From NCBI GenBank assembly GCA_038244535.1, contig JBBRTJ010000011.1, forward strand, positions 1-48,992: a DNA stretch of 48,992 nt. The letters are read 5' to 3'. Within the stretch, counting starts at the first letter, position 1, and every line of letters starts with the position of its first letter. Below are positions 37,040 through 45,624 of the stretch, piece by piece. The stretch is from JBBRTJ01 sp038244535. GTDB lineage: Bacteria; Actinomycetota; Acidimicrobiia; Acidimicrobiales; Ilumatobacteraceae. Under the pieces are notes generated by a model. That model searched no databases, was not told the origin of the DNA, and saw only the letters and a program-made list of their open reading frames with translations. The position numbers and the translations under genes were made by a program.

Positions 37040-40000
37040 ATGACACGTCGTCGACTACGCGTCGCAGTGGTGGCGGCCGGGCTCGTGCCCGTGCTCGCCG
37101 CGCTGTCCGCTCCCGCGGTGGCGTCGGTACCGAAGCCCACACCACTGCGTGGTGCGGCCAAGGTCACCGTCGACCCCAAGCTCAAGACTGCCAAGGGTTC
37201 GATCGAGGTGGTCGTGCGGCTCACGCAGCCGGCCCTCGCCGAGTCGCTCCCCGAGAACGCCATCCGTGACAAGGCCCTTCCCTCCGCCGCCAGCCAGCGC
37301 GCGACCACGGCGGCCGTGACCACCCAGCAGGCGAGCGTCTCGGCCGCGGCCAAGGGCCTCGGGGCCACCGTGCGGGGCACCATCACCAAGGCCATCAACG
37401 CCGTCGTGTACAAGGTTGACGCCTCCAAGGTCGCGTCGCTCGCCGCCATCCCCGGCGTGTCGTCCGTCAACCTCATGCCCAAGTTCGAGACCTACGCCGG
37501 CAGCACGACCAGTGGCGATCTCGGCCAGGCCGCGACCTACCTCGGCGCTGACGGTCCCCGGGCCGCCGGCTACGACGGCACTGGGGTCAAGGTCGCCGTC
37601 ATCGACTCCGGCATCGACTTCACGCACTTCAACCTCGGTGGCAGCGGCAGCACGGCCGACTACACGACGTGCTACGCCCAGAACGCCGTCGCCCCCTCGG
37701 GCATCTGCGCCTCCTGGTTCGGCCCGGCCGCCCCCAAGGTGAAGGGCGGCATGGACTTCATCGGCGAGACCTGGCCCAACACGCCCGAGGCACCCGATCC
37801 CAACCCGATCGACTTCGAGGGTCACGGCACTCACGTGTCGGACATCATCGGCGGCAAGAGCGCCGACGGGACCCACACCGGCATGGCCCCCGGCATCTCG
37901 CTGTATGGCCTCAAGGTGTGCTCCTCCATCTCCACGTCCTGCTCCGGTCTCGGCATCCTCCAGGCCGCCGACTGGGTCCTCGACCCGAACGGCGACTCCG
38001 ACCTGAGCGACGCCATGGACATCGCCAACCTGTCGCTCGGCAGCGGCTACGGCCAGATCCAGAGCGACGACGCGGTGGCCTACTCCAACGTTGCCGCCCT
38101 TGGTGTCGTGGTCCTCGCCGCCGCCGGCAACGACGGTGATCAGCCCTTCGTCGTGAGCTCACCGTCCATCGGCCCGAACGTGATCAGCGTCGCCCAGACC
38201 GCGCTGCCTGACGAGTACATCCAGCCGGTCAAGGTCAACTCCCCGGCCTCGGTTCCTGGGCTCCCCCTTGGCAACAAGATCCAGTACGGCCAGCCGCAGC
38301 CGTGGGCGCCCAACGCCACCTCGGCCATCACCGGCAACATCGCCAAGCCCAGCGGCAGCAGCCTCGGATGCACCGCCGGCGACTTCACCGGGTTCCCGGC
38401 CGGAGCGATCGCCCTGATCGCTCGCGGCACGTGCAACGGCTCGGTGAAGGCCGAGAACGCGGCACTGGCGGGCGCCTCCGGCGTGCTCATCTACAACAAC
38501 CGCGCCGGCGCTCCGCCCACGTTCGGCTACGGCGGTGGCTCGACCTTCGTGCCCACCCTGACCATCACCCAGACCGAAGGTGGAGCGCTGGCCGCCTACA
38601 GCGGGACCATCAACGCGACCATCGATCCCGCGAGCAAGGTCAGCATCGCCGGCACCACGGTGGCCACGTCCTCACGGGGTCCGTCGAACGTCGGTGGCAC
38701 CATCAAGCCCGAGATCGGGGCGCCTGGCGCCTGGCTCTCGGCCGAGGTGGGGACCGGCATCGACAACACCAGCTTCGGCGGCACCTCGGGCGCCACGCCC
38801 ACGGTGGCCGGCTCGGCTGCCATCCTCATCCAGCGGTACCCGACGGCCAACACCGCCACCATCAAGTCGCGCCTCATGGGCAACGCCGAGACGGTCAACG
38901 GCACGGTCGACGCGCTGGGCAACATCTACTCGACGCCCATCACCCGCATCGGTGGTGGCGAGGTTCGTGTCGACCGGGCCATGGCGTCGGGGATCATCGC
39001 CCGCACGCCCGCCGGCGACACGAACGCCCTCTCGTTCGGCACCGTCGACGTGGGCCAGACGAGGTACTTCGCCAAGCAGGTGACGATCCGGAACAACGCC
39101 AGCACCAGGCGCACCTTCACGCTGACGCCAACGTTCCGTGACCCGGCCGACAACACCGGCGCCGTCACGATCGTGGCGCCGCCGAAGGTGACGATCCCGG
39201 GCAACAGCAGCAAGCAGATCACGGTCTCGGCGTACGTCGATGCCACCTTGCTGCCCGCCTGGGCCCTCGAAGGTGCTGCCGGCATCGTCGGCAACGACGG
39301 CTCGGCCCTCAACGGCCCCGAGTACGACGGCGAGCTCATGATCACGTCGGGCTCCGACTCGACGCACATGCCCTGGCAGATCTTGCCTCGCAAGTCGTCG
39401 GTGCTCACGATCCCGGCCAACATCAACCTCGGGGCCGCCAGCTCCAAGGCGCTGGCGGTCAAGAACACGGGCCAGGCCGGCGACGTGTCGGTGTTCGCAC
39501 TGACCGGCACCAGCCCGAAGTTCCCGGCGCCCGCGCCCGGCGATCCCGGCACCCCCGGATCGAACGAAGCCGTCATCGACCTCGCCGCCACCGGCGTGCG
39601 CGATGGTGGCGGCTACGTCGAGTTCGCCGTCAGCACCTACGGCCGGCGCTACCAGCCGAACTACCCGGCTGAGTTCGACATCTACGTCGACACCAACCGG
39701 GACGGCACCGACGACTACGTCGTCTACAACGGCGCCTACGGCAACGTCACCGGGCTCGGCTTCGCGGCCGACGGCCGCAACGTGACCGTGGTCTACAACC
39801 TGTCAACGGGGGGATCGTCGATCGTCACCTTCACCGGGGCCGACTTCAACTCCAGCAGCGTCGACCTGGCCGTGCCGGCCTCGTCGCTCGGGTTGTCGGC
39901 GGGGCAGGCGTTCAACTTCGACGTCTACGCCTTCGACAACTACTTCACGGGCACGCCGACGGACGCCATCTTCGGCAGCACCTACACGATGGGCATGCCG

Positions 40001-40165
40001 AAGTACGCCCTCGCCGAAGGCACGGATCTCACGATCGCGGCCGGAACCGTTGGCAACCTCACCGTGACCAAGGCCGGCTCGCCGGCCGCATCGTCCGAGA
40101 GCGGCCTGCTGCTCTACTACTGGAACAACATGGGCTCGGATGCCAAGGTCGTGAACGTCGGCTGA
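37040..40165 (+). CDS. Secreted subtilisin-like serine protease with PA domain
   Basis: A 1041-residue exported S8 protease. A signal peptide (~1-29, MTRRRLR then hydrophobic, cut near VASV) precedes an inhibitor-I9-like propeptide (~45-150). The catalytic domain has D189 (VAVIDSG), H262 (GHGTHVSD) and S583 (GGTSGATPTVAG). A PA insert (~450-530) contains IALIARGTCNGSVKAENAALAG, positioned before SRGPSN. After ~650 come beta-rich domains. The common GTSMA(A/T)P reads GTSGATP. A GGGGAA ribosome site precedes ATG 37040, and a strong terminator follows. The overall layout resembles Vpr-type minor extracellular proteases. Confidence 0.95.
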   Translation: MTRRRLRVAVVAAGLVPVLAALSAPAVASVPKPTPLRGAAKVTVDPKLKTAKGSIEVVVRLTQPALAESLPENAIRDKALPSAASQRATTAAVTTQQASVSAAAKGLGATVRGTITKAINAVVYKVDASKVASLAAIPGVSSVNLMPKFETYAGSTTSGDLGQAATYLGADGPRAAGYDGTGVKVAVIDSGIDFTHFNLGGSGSTADYTTCYAQNAVAPSGICASWFGPAAPKVKGGMDFIGETWPNTPEAPDPNPIDFEGHGTHVSDIIGGKSADGTHTGMAPGISLYGLKVCSSISTSCSGLGILQAADWVLDPNGDSDLSDAMDIANLSLGSGYGQIQSDDAVAYSNVAALGVVVLAAAGNDGDQPFVVSSPSIGPNVISVAQTALPDEYIQPVKVNSPASVPGLPLGNKIQYGQPQPWAPNATSAITGNIAKPSGSSLGCTAGDFTGFPAGAIALIARGTCNGSVKAENAALAGASGVLIYNNRAGAPPTFGYGGGSTFVPTLTITQTEGGALAAYSGTINATIDPASKVSIAGTTVATSSRGPSNVGGTIKPEIGAPGAWLSAEVGTGIDNTSFGGTSGATPTVAGSAAILIQRYPTANTATIKSRLMGNAETVNGTVDALGNIYSTPITRIGGGEVRVDRAMASGIIARTPAGDTNALSFGTVDVGQTRYFAKQVTIRNNASTRRTFTLTPTFRDPADNTGAVTIVAPPKVTIPGNSSKQITVSAYVDATLLPAWALEGAAGIVGNDGSALNGPEYDGELMITSGSDSTHMPWQILPRKSSVLTIPANINLGAASSKALAVKNTGQAGDVSVFALTGTSPKFPAPAPGDPGTPGSNEAVIDLAATGVRDGGGYVEFAVSTYGRRYQPNYPAEFDIYVDTNRDGTDDYVVYNGAYGNVTGLGFAADGRNVTVVYNLSTGGSSIVTFTGADFNSSSVDLAVPASSLGLSAGQAFNFDVYAFDNYFTGTPTDAIFGSTYTMGMPKYALAEGTDLTIAAGTVGNLTVTKAGSPAASSESGLLLYYWNNMGSDAKVVNVG

Positions 40166-40198
40166 CCACCCCGGTCAGTTCCAACGCATGACTGCATG

Positions 40199-40228
40199 CC
40201 AGGGCCTGCCCTTCGGGGCAGGCCCTGG
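40199..40228. terminator. Strong bidirectional hairpin with UUCG tetraloop
   Basis: CCAGGGCCTGCC and GGCAGGCCCTGG pair perfectly over 12 bases, and the C(TTCG)G loop closes a 13th pair. It sits between the convergent protease (stop 40165) and VOC protein (stop 40241) genes. Confidence 0.85.
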
Positions 40229-40240
40229 TCGCGTCCCGCA

Positions 40241-40645
40241 TCAGGCGGGGCAGCAGACCTCGAGCTCCATGCCGTCGGGGTCACGGAAGAACAACGACCA
40301 GTCCCCGCCGAGCCGCTGGATCTCGCCGATCTCGGCCCCGGCGGCCACGAGCCGGTCACGCACCCCCTCGAGGTCGGTCACCGTCGGCACGGCCAGGCCG
40401 TAGTGGTCGATCGGGCCGCGCCCGCCTTGGCCCTTGCGTTCGCCGATGATCGTCTCGGGCGCCGCCTCGAACACGTTGAGCGCGGCACCGCCGCCGAGGT
40501 CGAGGATCGTCATGCGCGGGTGGTCGGGGCGGGCCTCCATCTCAAACGTCACCTCGGCCCCGAAGGCGACCTTGTAGAAGGCGACGAGACGGTCGAGGTC
40601 GGGGGTCAGGGTGGCGACGTGATTGAAGCCGGAGGTGACAGGCAT
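40241..40645 (-). CDS. VOC-superfamily (glyoxalase/dioxygenase-like) protein
   Basis: A 134-residue protein of two beta-alpha-beta-beta-beta modules. Possible metal ligands are H9 (SGFNHVATLTPDLDR), E in FEMEARPD, H in DHYGLAVP and E in GMELEVCCP. The family includes glyoxalase I, resistance proteins and ring-opening dioxygenases; no specific activity can be assigned. ATG 40645 has a GAGGA ribosome site, and the frame upstream of it is not family-like. Confidence 0.9.
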   Translation of the reverse strand: MPVTSGFNHVATLTPDLDRLVAFYKVAFGAEVTFEMEARPDHPRMTILDLGGGAALNVFEAAPETIIGERKGQGGRGPIDHYGLAVPTVTDLEGVRDRLVAAGAEIGEIQRLGGDWSLFFRDPDGMELEVCCPA

Positions 40646-40771
40646 GGAGTCCTCGCTCTCGGTGGTCGGCTCACTACCTTCGCGCCACCCGAGGCTCGTC
40701 GCCCTCGACATCGTGACCGAAGCGGCCACCGACCGGTCCGATCCGTCACGAAAGGAAGAGGGCGCACACCG

Positions 40772-41596
40772 TCAGGGGCGTCGGGCACTCGCCGACACCA
40801 GCGTCGGCGAGGTCGGTCGCAGCGTGCCCGACGCGAGTCGCTCGAGGTAGCGATCGAGGTCGTGGCGGCTCACGATCTGACGCTCGACGAGCTGCGCGGC
40901 AACCTGGTCGATGTTGGCTCGCAACAGGTTGCGCACGGCGTCACCGCGCTCGATGACCTGGTAGGCGTCGGCGTCGATGTCGACGAGGCCGGCCCGCCTC
41001 AGCGCGCCGGGCAGCAAGCTTCCGAACGCCGGGTCGGCACCGCGCTCGGTGAGGAGCTGGCGGATGCCGCGCGCGATCAAGGCGCCAAGCTCGGCGAGGT
41101 CGGACTCGATGTCGATGAACCCACCGTTGCCGGCCTCGGAGTCGAAGTCCTCGAGGAGCAGCCAGCCACCGGGCCGCAGCACCGACGCCATTCGTTCGAT
41201 CGCCGCGTGCCGATCGTGCACGTGCACGAGCACGAGCCGCTCGTGCACGAGGTCGAACGGTCCTGCGGGCGGAGCGTCGTTGACGACGTCATGTTGCAAG
41301 ACGCGCACGTTGGCCGACAGTGGCTGCTGCTGGAGCCAGCGCACATCAAGGTCAGTGGCCACGACCGACCCGCTCGCTCCTGTCCGGTCGGCCAGCCAGC
41401 GCACGATCGACCCGCCGCCGGCGCCCACCTCCCAGCACCGCCACCCGGTTTCGATGCCGACGCTCTCGATGTGGCGGATGGTGACGGCGTCGAACAGCGC
41501 GGCCAGCGCGCCGAAGCGGTCACCGGCCTGGTGAGCCGCATTGTCAAACAGGTACCCACGGTCACCGGTGGTCATGGCCGAGTCTCGATGAGTCAT
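40772..41596 (-). CDS. SAM-dependent methyltransferase
   Basis: A 274-residue class-I methyltransferase. The SAM-binding motif is WEVGAGGGSIVRWLADRTG, then ATDLDVRWL, FDLVHERLVLVHVHDR and LRPGGWLLLEDFDS. The substrate is unknown; the layout resembles the small-molecule or polyketide methyltransferases of actinobacteria. ATG 41596 is directly preceded by GAGGAGG with no spacing, while ATG 41575 is a second possible start 21 bases in. Confidence 0.88.
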   Translation of the reverse strand: MTHRDSAMTTGDRGYLFDNAAHQAGDRFGALAALFDAVTIRHIESVGIETGWRCWEVGAGGGSIVRWLADRTGASGSVVATDLDVRWLQQQPLSANVRVLQHDVVNDAPPAGPFDLVHERLVLVHVHDRHAAIERMASVLRPGGWLLLEDFDSEAGNGGFIDIESDLAELGALIARGIRQLLTERGADPAFGSLLPGALRRAGLVDIDADAYQVIERGDAVRNLLRANIDQVAAQLVERQIVSRHDLDRYLERLASGTLRPTSPTLVSASARRP

Positions 41597-41657
41597 CCTC
41601 CTCGCGTTCGAACGGCAGCACAAGGGACCCACCCCACGTACCAACCCCGCGGTCGCG

Positions 41658-41663
41658 TACCGT
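41658..41663 (+). promoter_or_regulatory. Putative -10 element of the RidA-like gene
   Basis: TACCGT with exactly seven bases to ATG 41671. Confidence 0.45.
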
Positions 41664-41670
41664 CGGGCCG

Positions 41671-42129
41671 ATGAGCAGTCCTGAGCAGCGGATGATCGAG
41701 CTGGGCATCGTGCTTCCCCCGCCCATGCCGCCGGCGGGCAACTACTTGGCCTGCGCACGCGATGGAGACCTGCTCTACGTCGGTGGTCACGGACCGGTCA
41801 ATGGCGCCACCATCGTTCGAGGCAAGGTCGGCACCGACCTCACCCTCGACGAGGCCAAGGCTGCCGCCCGCATGACGGGGCTGTCGCTGCTGGCGTCGGT
41901 CCGAGCCGAGCTCGGGTCGCTCGACCGGGTCGTGCAGATCGTCAAGGTGCTCGGGATGGTCAACGTCGGCGGCGCCTTCAACCAGATGCCAGCGGTGATC
42001 GACGGATGCTCCAACCTCCTCGTCGAGGTCTTCGGCGACGCCGGCCGCCACACGCGCTCCGCCGTCGGCATGGCCTCCCTCCCGTTCGACATCCCCGTCG
42101 AGATCGAGCTCATCGTCCGTGTGCAGTGA
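41671..42129 (+). CDS. RidA/YjgF-family protein
   Basis: A 152-residue protein with features of the RidA fold: VGGHGPVNG, LASVRAELGSLDRVVQIVKV, FNQMPAVIDGCSNLLVEVFGDAGRHTRSAVGMASLPFDIPVEIE region (positions ~100-148). RidA enzymes hydrolyse reactive enamines from PLP enzymes; the key arginine lies in GRHTRSAVG. It is one of the atypical subfamilies, so deaminase activity is not certain. ATG 41671 follows TACCGT by seven bases. Confidence 0.92.
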   Translation: MSSPEQRMIELGIVLPPPMPPAGNYLACARDGDLLYVGGHGPVNGATIVRGKVGTDLTLDEAKAAARMTGLSLLASVRAELGSLDRVVQIVKVLGMVNVGGAFNQMPAVIDGCSNLLVEVFGDAGRHTRSAVGMASLPFDIPVEIELIVRVQ

Positions 42130-42135
42130 GCCGGC

Positions 42136-42297
42136 TCACGAGCCCTGGTCGCGCGGCTTGACGAACGCCATCGGACGCCGATTGTGGGGTGGGGCATCGA
42201 GCAGCTCGCCCAGCGCGACGATCAAGTGGCTCGGGTAGGCGGCAGTCGCCCGGTTGAAGCACCTCGGATTGGTGAAGATCGAGCCACCATCCACCAC
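42136..42297 (-). CDS. Possible small hypothetical protein
   Basis: A 53-residue frame between the convergent-looking RidA gene and the hemerythrin gene. It starts at GTG 42297 or 42294 and reads GGSIFTNPRCFNRATAAYP and HLIVALGELLDAPPHNRRPM. Both strands are otherwise empty here, and the composition looks protein-like, but the ribosome site is weak and I know no family. It could be the remnant of a longer gene, since the frame is also open upstream. Confidence 0.3.
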   Translation of the reverse strand: MVDGGSIFTNPRCFNRATAAYPSHLIVALGELLDAPPHNRRPMAFVKPRDQGS

Positions 42298-42381
42298 CCA
42301 TCGTCGCGATCGCCGCAACCCGCGATCGGCAATGACGCGTTGATGGGTTAGCCGCAGCAAATTGCGGGTAGTCAAGTGGTC

Positions 42382-43263
42382 ATGGATGCCATCACTCTTC
42401 TCCGCGACGACCACAAGACAGTCGAGGCGCTCTTCAAGCGCTTCGAAAAGGCCGGTGATCGAGCCCATGTCGAGAAGCGCCAGATCGTCGATCGCATCAT
42501 CGAGGAGCTCTCCATGCACGCAGCCGTGGAAGAGCAGGTCTTCTACCCGGTCGCTCGGGCCACGCTGCCCGAGACCGAGAGCATCGCACTGGAGAGCCTG
42601 GAGGAGCACCACATCGTCAAGTGGCTCCTGTCCGAGCTCGCGGATCTGGACCCGGGCCACGAGCGCTTCGATGCCAAGGTCACCGTGCTGATGGAGAACG
42701 TGCGTCACCACGTCAAGGAGGAGGAGCACGACTTCTTCCCGATGGTGCGGGCCGGCTTGGGTCGCTCGGCGCTGGCCGAGATGGGAGAGGCTCTCGCTGC
42801 GGCGAAGAAGATCGCGCCCACCCGTCCCCATCCGCGGGTGTCCGACGTGCCGCCCGCGAACGCTCTGGTCGGAGCGCTCGCCGGGGTGGTCGATCGTGTC
42901 GGTGACAACCTGGGTGGCATCGCACAAGGCGGGGTCAACGCCGTGCAAGATCTGATTGCTCGGATCGTCGGCACGCAGAAGCCCAAGGTGTCGCCGACAG
43001 GATCGAGCATCGCCCGTCGGCGTGCGGGCGAGGTTCGTCACGCTGCGGCGTCGGCAGCCGATGATGTGCAGCGCACGGCCGGCACCGTCACGGCCGGGGC
43101 TGCCGCGACCGCCCAGGCGGCGTCGTCTGGGGCGAAGGCCACGCTGGATACGGCCAAGAAGTCGGCGCGTGCCACAGCCTCTGCCGCCAAGCGACCGGTG
43201 ACGCCGAAGAACGCTGTCCGTACACGTTCGAGCCGGACGGCGGGCCAGCGCGCAGAGCTGTAG
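42382..43263 (+). CDS. Hemerythrin-like protein with Ala/Lys-rich histone-H1-like tail
   Basis: A 293-residue protein in two parts. Residues 1-~130 are a hemerythrin/HHE helical bundle with likely iron ligands H11, H46, E50, H76/H77, H110 and E114/E115 (DAITLLRDDHKTVEALF; HAAVEEQVFYPVAR; VRHHVKEEEHDFFP). Residues ~200-293 are rich in Ala, Lys, Arg, Ser and Thr (ATLDTAKKSARATASAAKRP) and resemble histone-H1-like bacterial tails that bind DNA. Between them is a hydrophobic glycine-rich segment (ANALVGALAGVVDRVGDN) with small residues. It could be an oxygen or redox sensor associated with DNA; that is inference. GTG 42376 is an alternative start. Confidence 0.9.
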   Translation: MDAITLLRDDHKTVEALFKRFEKAGDRAHVEKRQIVDRIIEELSMHAAVEEQVFYPVARATLPETESIALESLEEHHIVKWLLSELADLDPGHERFDAKVTVLMENVRHHVKEEEHDFFPMVRAGLGRSALAEMGEALAAAKKIAPTRPHPRVSDVPPANALVGALAGVVDRVGDNLGGIAQGGVNAVQDLIARIVGTQKPKVSPTGSSIARRRAGEVRHAAASAADDVQRTAGTVTAGAAATAQAASSGAKATLDTAKKSARATASAAKRPVTPKNAVRTRSSRTAGQRAEL

Positions 43264-43363
43264 GACGGAGAAGACCAGTACGTGACGACAGGCCTGGGAT
43301 CCTCCGTCGCTGAGGACGAAGGTCGGCGGCCGCCTGGTCCGAGCTTGGCGACGACCTCGATCG

Positions 43364-44596
43364 TCAGGGCGAGGGCTTGATCTCGGGTCGTGAGAGATCG
43401 AAGAGCCGGGCCTCGTCCGGATACGAGCCATCGACGACGCCACTCGCCAGGTACTGGGCTGCGAGCGCGCTGTAGGTGATGCCGTTCCCACCGAACCCCA
43501 ACGCGAAATGACATCGGGGAGCGCTGGCGTGACGCCCGATGTAGGCGAGGCCGTCCGGGGTCTCGGCGAACGTTCCGCACCAGCTGAACGCCACCTCGAT
43601 GGGTCCGATTCCTGGGAAGCGCTTCGGCACGACGGCGGCAAGCGCACGAGTCTTGGCCGGGAGAGCGCGACGCCGCCGGAGTGGATCCCGGTAGGCCTCG
43701 TCCTTTCCGCCGATGAGCAGCCGCTCGTCCTCGGTGAACCGTCCATAGATGTAGGGGTCGTCCAAGTCCCAGAACAGCAGGCCGTCCGGATACCGGCGAT
43801 CGGCATCGGGGATCGGCTCGCTCACGAGCGCAAACGAGCTGTGGAGACGGACCGGTAGGTCAGGCAGCAGATGTGCGACCTCGTATCCCGTGGCGATGAC
43901 CGCATGCTTGGCCGTCACGGTGGCACCCCGGTCCGTCGTGACCTGGACCCGGCGCGGCGACAACCGGTAGTCCAGTACTTCGGTCCGGTCATACACCTGA
44001 CCGCCGCGCTGAATGACGGTCGAGAGGGCACGGTGGCACAGCCGGTACGGATCGACCGAGCCGCCCGACGCCGACTCGATCGCCGCGATCCCGACGAGCC
44101 CCCAACGGTCGGCAAGATCGGGACCGTCGAGCCAGCGGACGTCGAACCCGGCGGCAGCGCGCGCCTCGAGCTCCTTGCGGAGCATCGCCACGTCCCGTCG
44201 ATTGATGGCCATGAACACGCTGGGCGAGCGACGGAAGCCGCAGTTGTCGCCGACCGCTTGGGTCGCCCGCTCCACGAGCTCGATGCCACGCTCGCACTCT
44301 CGATACGCCGCAGCTGCGGCATCCCAGCCGATCGCGTCAGCGAGATCGACAAGCAACTCGTCGATCTCGTACTGAAGCATTGCGGTGCTCGCCGACGTGC
44401 TGCCGCCACCAACGTCGCGGCGGTCGAGCACCACCACGTGCTCGCCGCGCTTGGTGAGCTCGAGCGCGACAAGGCTGCCCGTGATTCCACCGCCGACAAC
44501 GACGACGTCACAACGGACGTCGCCGAGCAGCGGTGGATGCACCGAAATGAGGCCGTCGCGACGCGGCCAGAAGGGGTCACCGTCGTGCAGGTTCAC
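43364..44596 (-). CDS. FAD-dependent amine/amino-acid oxidoreductase (DAO family)
   Basis: A 410-residue flavoenzyme. The N-terminal dinucleotide motif is VVVVGGGITGSLVALEL, then a region GGGSTSASTAMLQYEIDE where the first residues bind FAD, and the late GFGGNGITYSALAAQYLA. It is similar in layout to gamma-glutamylputrescine oxidase and related D-amino acid oxidase-fold enzymes. The substrate is unknown. The start is GTG 44596, with a GAGG site seven bases upstream; a TTG at 44602 is too close to that site. Confidence 0.92.
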   Translation of the reverse strand: MNLHDGDPFWPRRDGLISVHPPLLGDVRCDVVVVGGGITGSLVALELTKRGEHVVVLDRRDVGGGSTSASTAMLQYEIDELLVDLADAIGWDAAAAAYRECERGIELVERATQAVGDNCGFRRSPSVFMAINRRDVAMLRKELEARAAAGFDVRWLDGPDLADRWGLVGIAAIESASGGSVDPYRLCHRALSTVIQRGGQVYDRTEVLDYRLSPRRVQVTTDRGATVTAKHAVIATGYEVAHLLPDLPVRLHSSFALVSEPIPDADRRYPDGLLFWDLDDPYIYGRFTEDERLLIGGKDEAYRDPLRRRRALPAKTRALAAVVPKRFPGIGPIEVAFSWCGTFAETPDGLAYIGRHASAPRCHFALGFGGNGITYSALAAQYLASGVVDGSYPDEARLFDLSRPEIKPSP

Positions 44597-44620
44597 GGCC
44601 AATCCTCGATTCGTCGGCTA

Positions 44621-44635
44621 CGAGCATCATGCTCG
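44621..44635. promoter_or_regulatory. Palindrome upstream of the FAD oxidoreductase gene
   Basis: CGAGCATCATGCTCG is a perfect 7-1-7 palindrome 25 bases before GTG 44596, in the right place for an operator or for a hairpin in the leader. Confidence 0.4.
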
Positions 44636-44710
44636 CGCGCTCCACGAAAGCTCACCCTGCGGCCGAGGATCCGAACGTGCGGGCCACCTGTCCTGCTACA
44701 GAGCTCCAGT

Positions 44711-45610
44711 TCAGGGGCCATATCCGGGGTCGCTCGGCCAGTTGGGCTGGAAGAGGTGCCACTGGTCGGGGGCCTGGCGGATGAGTCGTTCGAGCTCAGA
44801 GGCGATCAGCTGCGTGAACGCCTGCACGTCAGCACGAAACGACCCCCGGCGCTCGTAGGCGATGGGCGGCAGGAGCACGGCACGGTGACCGTCACGGGCC
44901 GCGGTGAAGTACACCGCCGTCGGGATGACGGGTGCCCCGGTGCGCAGGGCCAAGGTGGCCGGACCGGCCGGCAGCGTGGTCTCCTCACCGAAGAAGGTGA
45001 CCACCGGGCCATCTCGGTTGAGGTCGCGGTCGCACAGCAGGCACAACACCTCGTTGTTGCGCAGGGCCTTGAGGCAGGCGGCGCCGGCGCTGGGGCCAAG
45101 GGGCACCACCGTCATGCCCTGCGACTCGCGAAACGTGGCGAACCACTCGAACAGCTCGGGCGGCTCGAGGGCCTCGACGACCACGGTGATGCGCCGCCCC
45201 CGGTCGGCGATCCAGCGTCCTGCCCACTCCCAGCCCCCGAGGTGGGGCAGCACGAGCACGGCGCCCTTCCCTTGCTCGAGGGCGCTGTCGAGGTACCCGA
45301 AGCCCTCGTAGGAGAAGTGGGCGTCGATCTCGGCCGCAGTCAGCGACGGGATGCGGAACGAGTCGACGTAGTAGCGGCCGTAGGAGTCGAAGGCGCGGTC
45401 GACTGCTCGGCGCAACTGCAACGCGTTGAGCTTCCCGCCGGCGACGCGCTGTAGGTGGCGGCCGATGATCTCGCGCTTGTCGCGCTGGGCCTGAGCCAGC
45501 GCGAGCGATGCCGCCGACGCCATGACGTCGGTGACCGGACCGGGCAGCAGCTCCACGATCCGGGACGCGGCGCGATAGGCGGCCAGCACCGGGCTCGGCC
45601 GATCGGCCAC
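44711..45610 (-). CDS. Lysophospholipid acyltransferase (PatA/LpxL type)
   Basis: A 299-residue membrane-associated acyltransferase. It has VLVLPHLGGWEWAGRW with the HX4E catalytic motif (H123, E128) of the LpxL group, then FFGEETTLPAGPATLALRTGAP. In mycobacteria the corresponding gene, next to pgsA, encodes the acyltransferase PatA acting on phosphatidylinositol mannosides, which fits the pgsA gene just upstream here and pimA elsewhere in the window. The start is GTG 45610, 15 bases after the pgsA stop. Confidence 0.88.
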   Translation of the reverse strand: MADRPSPVLAAYRAASRIVELLPGPVTDVMASAASLALAQAQRDKREIIGRHLQRVAGGKLNALQLRRAVDRAFDSYGRYYVDSFRIPSLTAAEIDAHFSYEGFGYLDSALEQGKGAVLVLPHLGGWEWAGRWIADRGRRITVVVEALEPPELFEWFATFRESQGMTVVPLGPSAGAACLKALRNNEVLCLLCDRDLNRDGPVVTFFGEETTLPAGPATLALRTGAPVIPTAVYFTAARDGHRAVLLPPIAYERRGSFRADVQAFTQLIASELERLIRQAPDQWHLFQPNWPSDPGYGP

Positions 45611-45624
45611 GAAGCGAGGAGGTG

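Noticed and set aside
43264..43363. GACGGAG/CTCCGTC inverted pair between the hemerythrin and FAD oxidoreductase genes
   Set aside because: Seven bases separated by about 30; could occur by chance and no strong fold is apparent.
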